The position numbers and the translations under genes were made by a program. Source: an uncultured Eggerthella sp. (lineage in GTDB: Bacteria > Actinomycetota > Coriobacteriia > Coriobacteriales > Eggerthellaceae). From it: a stretch of DNA of 8,988 nt. This document shows positions 6,283 to 8,988 of this stretch, in pieces. Below the pieces are notes generated by a model, which saw nothing but the letters and a program-made list of their open reading frames with translations, made no database searches and had not been told where the DNA came from. The DNA is taken from positions 1 through 8,988 of the forward strand of contig CABRGJ010000019.1 in the NCBI GenBank assembly GCA_902470405.1, read 5' to 3'. Numbering within the stretch: the first letter of the stretch is position 1; each line of letters begins with the position of its first letter.

Positions 6283-7452
6283 TTAATTGCATCGAATAGC
6301 ACCTTTGTTAAGGAGCTCCTGGATCTTGTCGATCGAGACACCTTGTTCGATGAGGATTTTAACGCTTGACTGTCCGAGTTGTTCGGGTTCTCGTGCTTCG
6401 TTCAAATCAGATCGCACATCGCCAATGATATGAGGCGTGTTCGTCTGGAGGACGGTCCCTAAACGCGGATAGGTAACGAAGCGCAATGCATGGGGATTGC
6501 GCTTCGTGGCAAGCTCGATTGCTTCGGTCTTATTGAGAACAGGCGTAATGCAGTGATCTTTATCTGCAAGCCAGGCAACCCACTCGTCATAGGTCTTGCT
6601 TGCCACAAGATCACACACCTGTTTGTAGCCGGCTTCATTTTCAGTCGGAGTGTCTTTCAGGATGTTGAAAAGATCCTCTCGCTCAAGATCGGCACAGAAA
6701 TCATTCCAGAATGAGGTCTCATAGAATCCGAAAGCAAGCAAGCGATTGTCTTTGGTGTGATATACGTTATACCCAATAGCTGGGTATTCGCGCTTAGTCG
6801 AGGGGAAGTCTTTGTCGTAAAAGAACCAACGGCTATCGAGCATTGCGTTCCACCACACAAGTGAATCGTACATCGCGGCATCAACATGAGATCCTTTGCC
6901 AGTCTGCTGTCTTTGATAAAGCCCAGTGAGTATGCCTTGAAGTCCGACCATGGTTGCTGCGAAATCTGCAGGAGGAAGAAGCGCTACGTTGCCTTCGTTG
7001 AGATCGTAAAACCCTGTTTCCGCAACGATATGGATATCATGAAGCGGCTTGAGGCTGAGTGGATCCTCTTGGCCATATGCAGAGAACGAGCAATAGATGA
7101 TGCCTGGATTGATGGCAGATAAAGTTGGGTAATCGATGCCGAGACGCTCTGTCACACCTGGCCGGAAGTTTTCGATAAGAATATCGGCTTTCTTGACGAT
7201 CTCGCAGAATGCATCGCGCACATCAGGATCTTTGAGATTGAAAGAGACGCTCTCTTTGTTGCGATTGAGTGCGTAATGGTAGTAGCTCTCGCCGTTTTTC
7301 TGCGGTTGTTCTTGGCGGCAGTAATCGCCTGTTTTAGTGTCCTCGACTTTGATGACGCGCGCTCCAAGATCGGCAAAATACAAACTCGTATAGGCGCCGA
7401 GAAGGTAGCGGGACAGGTCAAGAACGACGAGGTCTTTGAATAGATCGTTCAT
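6283..7452 (-). CDS. CaiB/BaiF-type CoA-transferase family III protein, racemase-like motif
   Basis: 389 residues, a normal family length (about 360-430). The N-terminus LKDLVVLDLSRYLLGAYTS-like start and GARVIKVED (30-38) are characteristic, as are NRNKESVSFNLK (63-74), ADILIENFRPGV (89-100) and TGKGSHVDAAMYD (184-196). The expected catalytic Asp is D163 in PPADFAA. Upstream, HDI at 138-140 resembles the HDINY motif of alpha-methylacyl-CoA racemases, whose catalytic pair is that His and the later Asp. This enzyme may therefore transfer CoA between carboxylic acids or epimerise an acyl-CoA, in the cytoplasm. The ATG at 7452 has AAGGGGAA upstream. It converges on the membrane-protein gene, diverges from the enoyl-CoA hydratase and has its own terminator, so it is monocistronic. 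Family membership is firm; the reaction is inferred. Confidence 0.9.
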   Translation of the reverse strand: MNDLFKDLVVLDLSRYLLGAYTSLYFADLGARVIKVEDTKTGDYCRQEQPQKNGESYYHYALNRNKESVSFNLKDPDVRDAFCEIVKKADILIENFRPGVTERLGIDYPTLSAINPGIIYCSFSAYGQEDPLSLKPLHDIHIVAETGFYDLNEGNVALLPPADFAATMVGLQGILTGLYQRQQTGKGSHVDAAMYDSLVWWNAMLDSRWFFYDKDFPSTKREYPAIGYNVYHTKDNRLLAFGFYETSFWNDFCADLEREDLFNILKDTPTENEAGYKQVCDLVASKTYDEWVAWLADKDHCITPVLNKTEAIELATKRNPHALRFVTYPRLGTVLQTNTPHIIGDVRSDLNEAREPEQLGQSSVKILIEQGVSIDKIQELLNKGAIRCN

Positions 7453-8116
7453 TGGTTCCCCTTTCGTGTTAAGGCTGACGATTTGGGGCTTATGCTAATA
7501 CGGAATTAAATGGAAAAGTTCATATAATGCCTGTTCAGATACGTATTCGAGGATTTGTAAAGAGAAGGCGTGGGATAAATTGACAGAGAGAGCCGATTGC
7601 CAATTCAGCCCCAGAACTTCATGAGGCTATGTGGGTTTGATCCTCTGTTTGATGGGATGGATAGCAGATCGGTCTTATTGCGCGTAAAACCGAAGTTTCG
7701 TGTGCGTTGCCCTGCTATTTCACGCGGAGACTTGTCAAGAAGCTCATTTCGAATCTTGTACAATCGGGCAGCCCTGTCGAGGAATCGAGCGATTTGGTCA
7801 TCGGCCTATAGGAAAACCGAACGGACAACAATACACTTCAAGCAGGTTGCGAATTGATTTGCGTATGGTGAGCGATCTTACGTGCGGCACATTAAAGCAG
7901 AGATCCCTTCCCATTTTTTCTGCTTAGCTCGGTTGTTTTGTGTCCGATCATTCGCAATGAGGGGGATGAGGGATTTGTTCCTCGGTCGATCGCTGCAGGC
8001 AACTCTGCTTGCAGCGATCGGGTTTCAAAGCACGAAGAGATACAGCATTTTTCGCAAGAGGGAAAAATGGATCCAGTGCAAAGCTATGACGTTTGAAATG
8101 TATTTGAGGGGGCAAA
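7453..8116. other. 664-base non-coding region between divergent CoA-enzyme genes
   Basis: The short frames here have no protein-like composition or ribosome-binding sites, and I see no RNA family. It holds a perfect TATAAT at 7523-7528 on the plus strand, without a matching -35. A TTGTCA (7732-7737) and TACAAT (7759-7764) pair are 21 bp apart, too far for a standard promoter. A 15-bp hairpin lies at 7987-8020. The hydratase ribosome-binding site (GAGGGGG) is at about 8107-8112. Such length suggests a long regulatory region, a long leader or a decayed gene. Confidence 0.5.
7987..8020 (+). repeat. Long inverted repeat upstream of the enoyl-CoA hydratase
   Basis: CGATCGCTGCAGGCA (7987-8001) pairs with TGCTTGCAGCGATCG (8006-8020) over 15 positions, one of them G-T, with an ACTC loop. 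The outer 11 bp are perfect. No T-run follows on either strand, so it is not a standard terminator. It lies 97 bases before the hydratase ATG and could be a leader-RNA stem, an operator or the end of an unrecognised transcript. Confidence 0.75.
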
Positions 8117-8914
8117 ATGGAAGAACAAGAATTCCGCTATCTTCTTACTGAAGAGCACGAAGGGATTTATGTTATAACGCTTAATAGACCCGAAGCTCGC
8201 AATGCGATCAATTCTGCCATGTGGGAAGAATTGTGTGACGCTCTCGCATATTTCGATGCGAACGATGGGCTCGCAGTAGCGATCATGACCAATACGGGGA
8301 AGGTCTTTAGTGCGGGTGCTGATCTTAAAGAGTATAACGAGCATACGCTGCATCCTCCTCTTGGAAAGGAGACATGGGGAACAGGCGGAATGACGCGTCG
8401 CCTATGGGCAAAACCGATCATCATTGCAGCCAATGGTAAGGTGGTAGGCGGTGGTGCTGAGATGCTGCTTGCCAGCGACATGGCGATCCTCTCCGACGAT
8501 GCGCAGGTCTCCTTCCCGGAAGTGAAGAATGCTCTTTTCCCTGGTGGCGGGGGAGCACCGTTGCGTATTGGCCGCTCGATCCATCTTAAGCATGCGCTCG
8601 AGTTGTTGCTGACAGGACGTCCGATCGACGCGCCGACGGCGGTCCAATGGGGCCTCGCGAATCGCTGTGTTCCAGAGAACGAGCTGATGGATGCCGCTCT
8701 CGACTTGGCGTGGAGCATCATGGCCAATGGCCCGCTTGCCGTGCGCATCACTAAGCAGGCGGTCTACGAATGCATGGACAAGAGCTTCATATCCGAGTCG
8801 GATGGCTGGCGTTTGATGGAGCGTTATCAACAGCTCGCACAGAATTCTGAGGACGCGCAAGAGGGCACCACAGCATTCAGGGAAAAGCGCACTCCCGTTT
8901 GGAAAGGACGCTAA
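8117..8914 (+). CDS. Enoyl-CoA hydratase/isomerase (crotonase) family protein, CaiD-like ending
   Basis: 265 residues, normal crotonase length. The start has GAGGGGG 5-9 bases upstream. Motifs in order: ITLNRPEARNAIN (20-32), the first oxyanion-hole segment FSAGADLKE (64-72), and the second VVGGGAEMLLASDM (109-122) followed by SFPEVKNALFPGGGG (132-146). Glu115 and Glu135 occupy the two positions of the catalytic glutamates of true hydratases, so reversible hydration of a 2-enoyl-CoA, or the reverse dehydration, is expected in the cytoplasm. The C-terminus ends EKRTPVWKGR, as I recall for E. coli CaiD (carnitinyl-CoA dehydratase), which hints at that branch. It is divergent from the CaiB/BaiF-type enzyme. 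A short-chain or aryl enoyl-CoA substrate is equally possible. Confidence 0.9.
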   Translation: MEEQEFRYLLTEEHEGIYVITLNRPEARNAINSAMWEELCDALAYFDANDGLAVAIMTNTGKVFSAGADLKEYNEHTLHPPLGKETWGTGGMTRRLWAKPIIIAANGKVVGGGAEMLLASDMAILSDDAQVSFPEVKNALFPGGGGAPLRIGRSIHLKHALELLLTGRPIDAPTAVQWGLANRCVPENELMDAALDLAWSIMANGPLAVRITKQAVYECMDKSFISESDGWRLMERYQQLAQNSEDAQEGTTAFREKRTPVWKGR

Positions 8915-8988
8915 GGCAGCGTTAGTTTTCGCTGGTTTCGTGGTAGGAAAAGGATGCAGTGCAGAGAATAGGATGCTAAGACCGCCGC

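Noticed and set aside
7597..8151. Overlapping 75-89 codon plus-strand frames in the long gap
   Set aside because: Arg/Cys/Ser-rich, mutually overlapping, no ribosome-binding sites and no recognisable motif.
8167..8751. 194-codon minus-strand frame opposite the hydratase gene
   Set aside because: Antisense of a clear crotonase with intact motifs; no start signal.
8917..8934. CAGCG/CGCTG hairpin after the hydratase stop as a terminator
   Set aside because: Only 5 bp with an 8-base loop and no continuous T-run.

Overview
The window is about 9 kb of bacterial chromosome with moderate GC and dense, Shine-Dalgarno-led genes. It holds nine protein genes. One of them runs off the left edge and one has a disputed 5' end. 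No tRNA, rRNA, CRISPR array, insertion sequence or transposase was seen. The mix of CaiB/BaiF-type CoA enzyme, enoyl-CoA hydratase, MFS carrier and several one-component regulators suits an anaerobic gut- or oral-type bacterium. A Coriobacteriia-like host is a plausible but low-confidence guess.

Left block (1-2025). A lipoprotein gene and an EcsC-family gene lie in tandem on the minus strand, probably as one transcript. A small XRE/Cro-type regulator is divergent from them. A 9-bp-arm palindrome sits in the 98-bp gap between the lipoprotein and regulator starts and is a natural operator candidate.

Regulator block (2022-3982). A long MerR-family regulator on the minus strand converges on the XRE gene, and their stop codons overlap. 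Its own promoter is a textbook MerR type: TTGACC and TACACT separated by 19 bp, with a dyad filling the spacer, which points to autoregulation. Next comes a TetR-family regulator on the plus strand. Its best ribosome-binding site and ATG lie upstream in another frame, separated from the regulator by a run of nine Gs. Losing one G would fuse them into a 210-residue protein. This is either phase variation or a homopolymer sequencing error, and it is the most interesting observation in the window.

Metabolic block (4242-8914). An MFS carrier is followed by a strong intrinsic terminator and then a small four-helix membrane protein made of two 74-residue-offset repeats. A CoA-transferase family III / racemase-like enzyme on the minus strand converges on that pair. 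After a 664-bp non-coding gap with a long hairpin, an enoyl-CoA hydratase is transcribed divergently. Together they suggest uptake of a carboxylic acid, its activation or epimerisation as a CoA thioester, and hydration or dehydration of an enoyl-CoA, in the manner of carnitine, bile-acid or aryl-acrylate pathways. The substrate cannot be read from the sequence.
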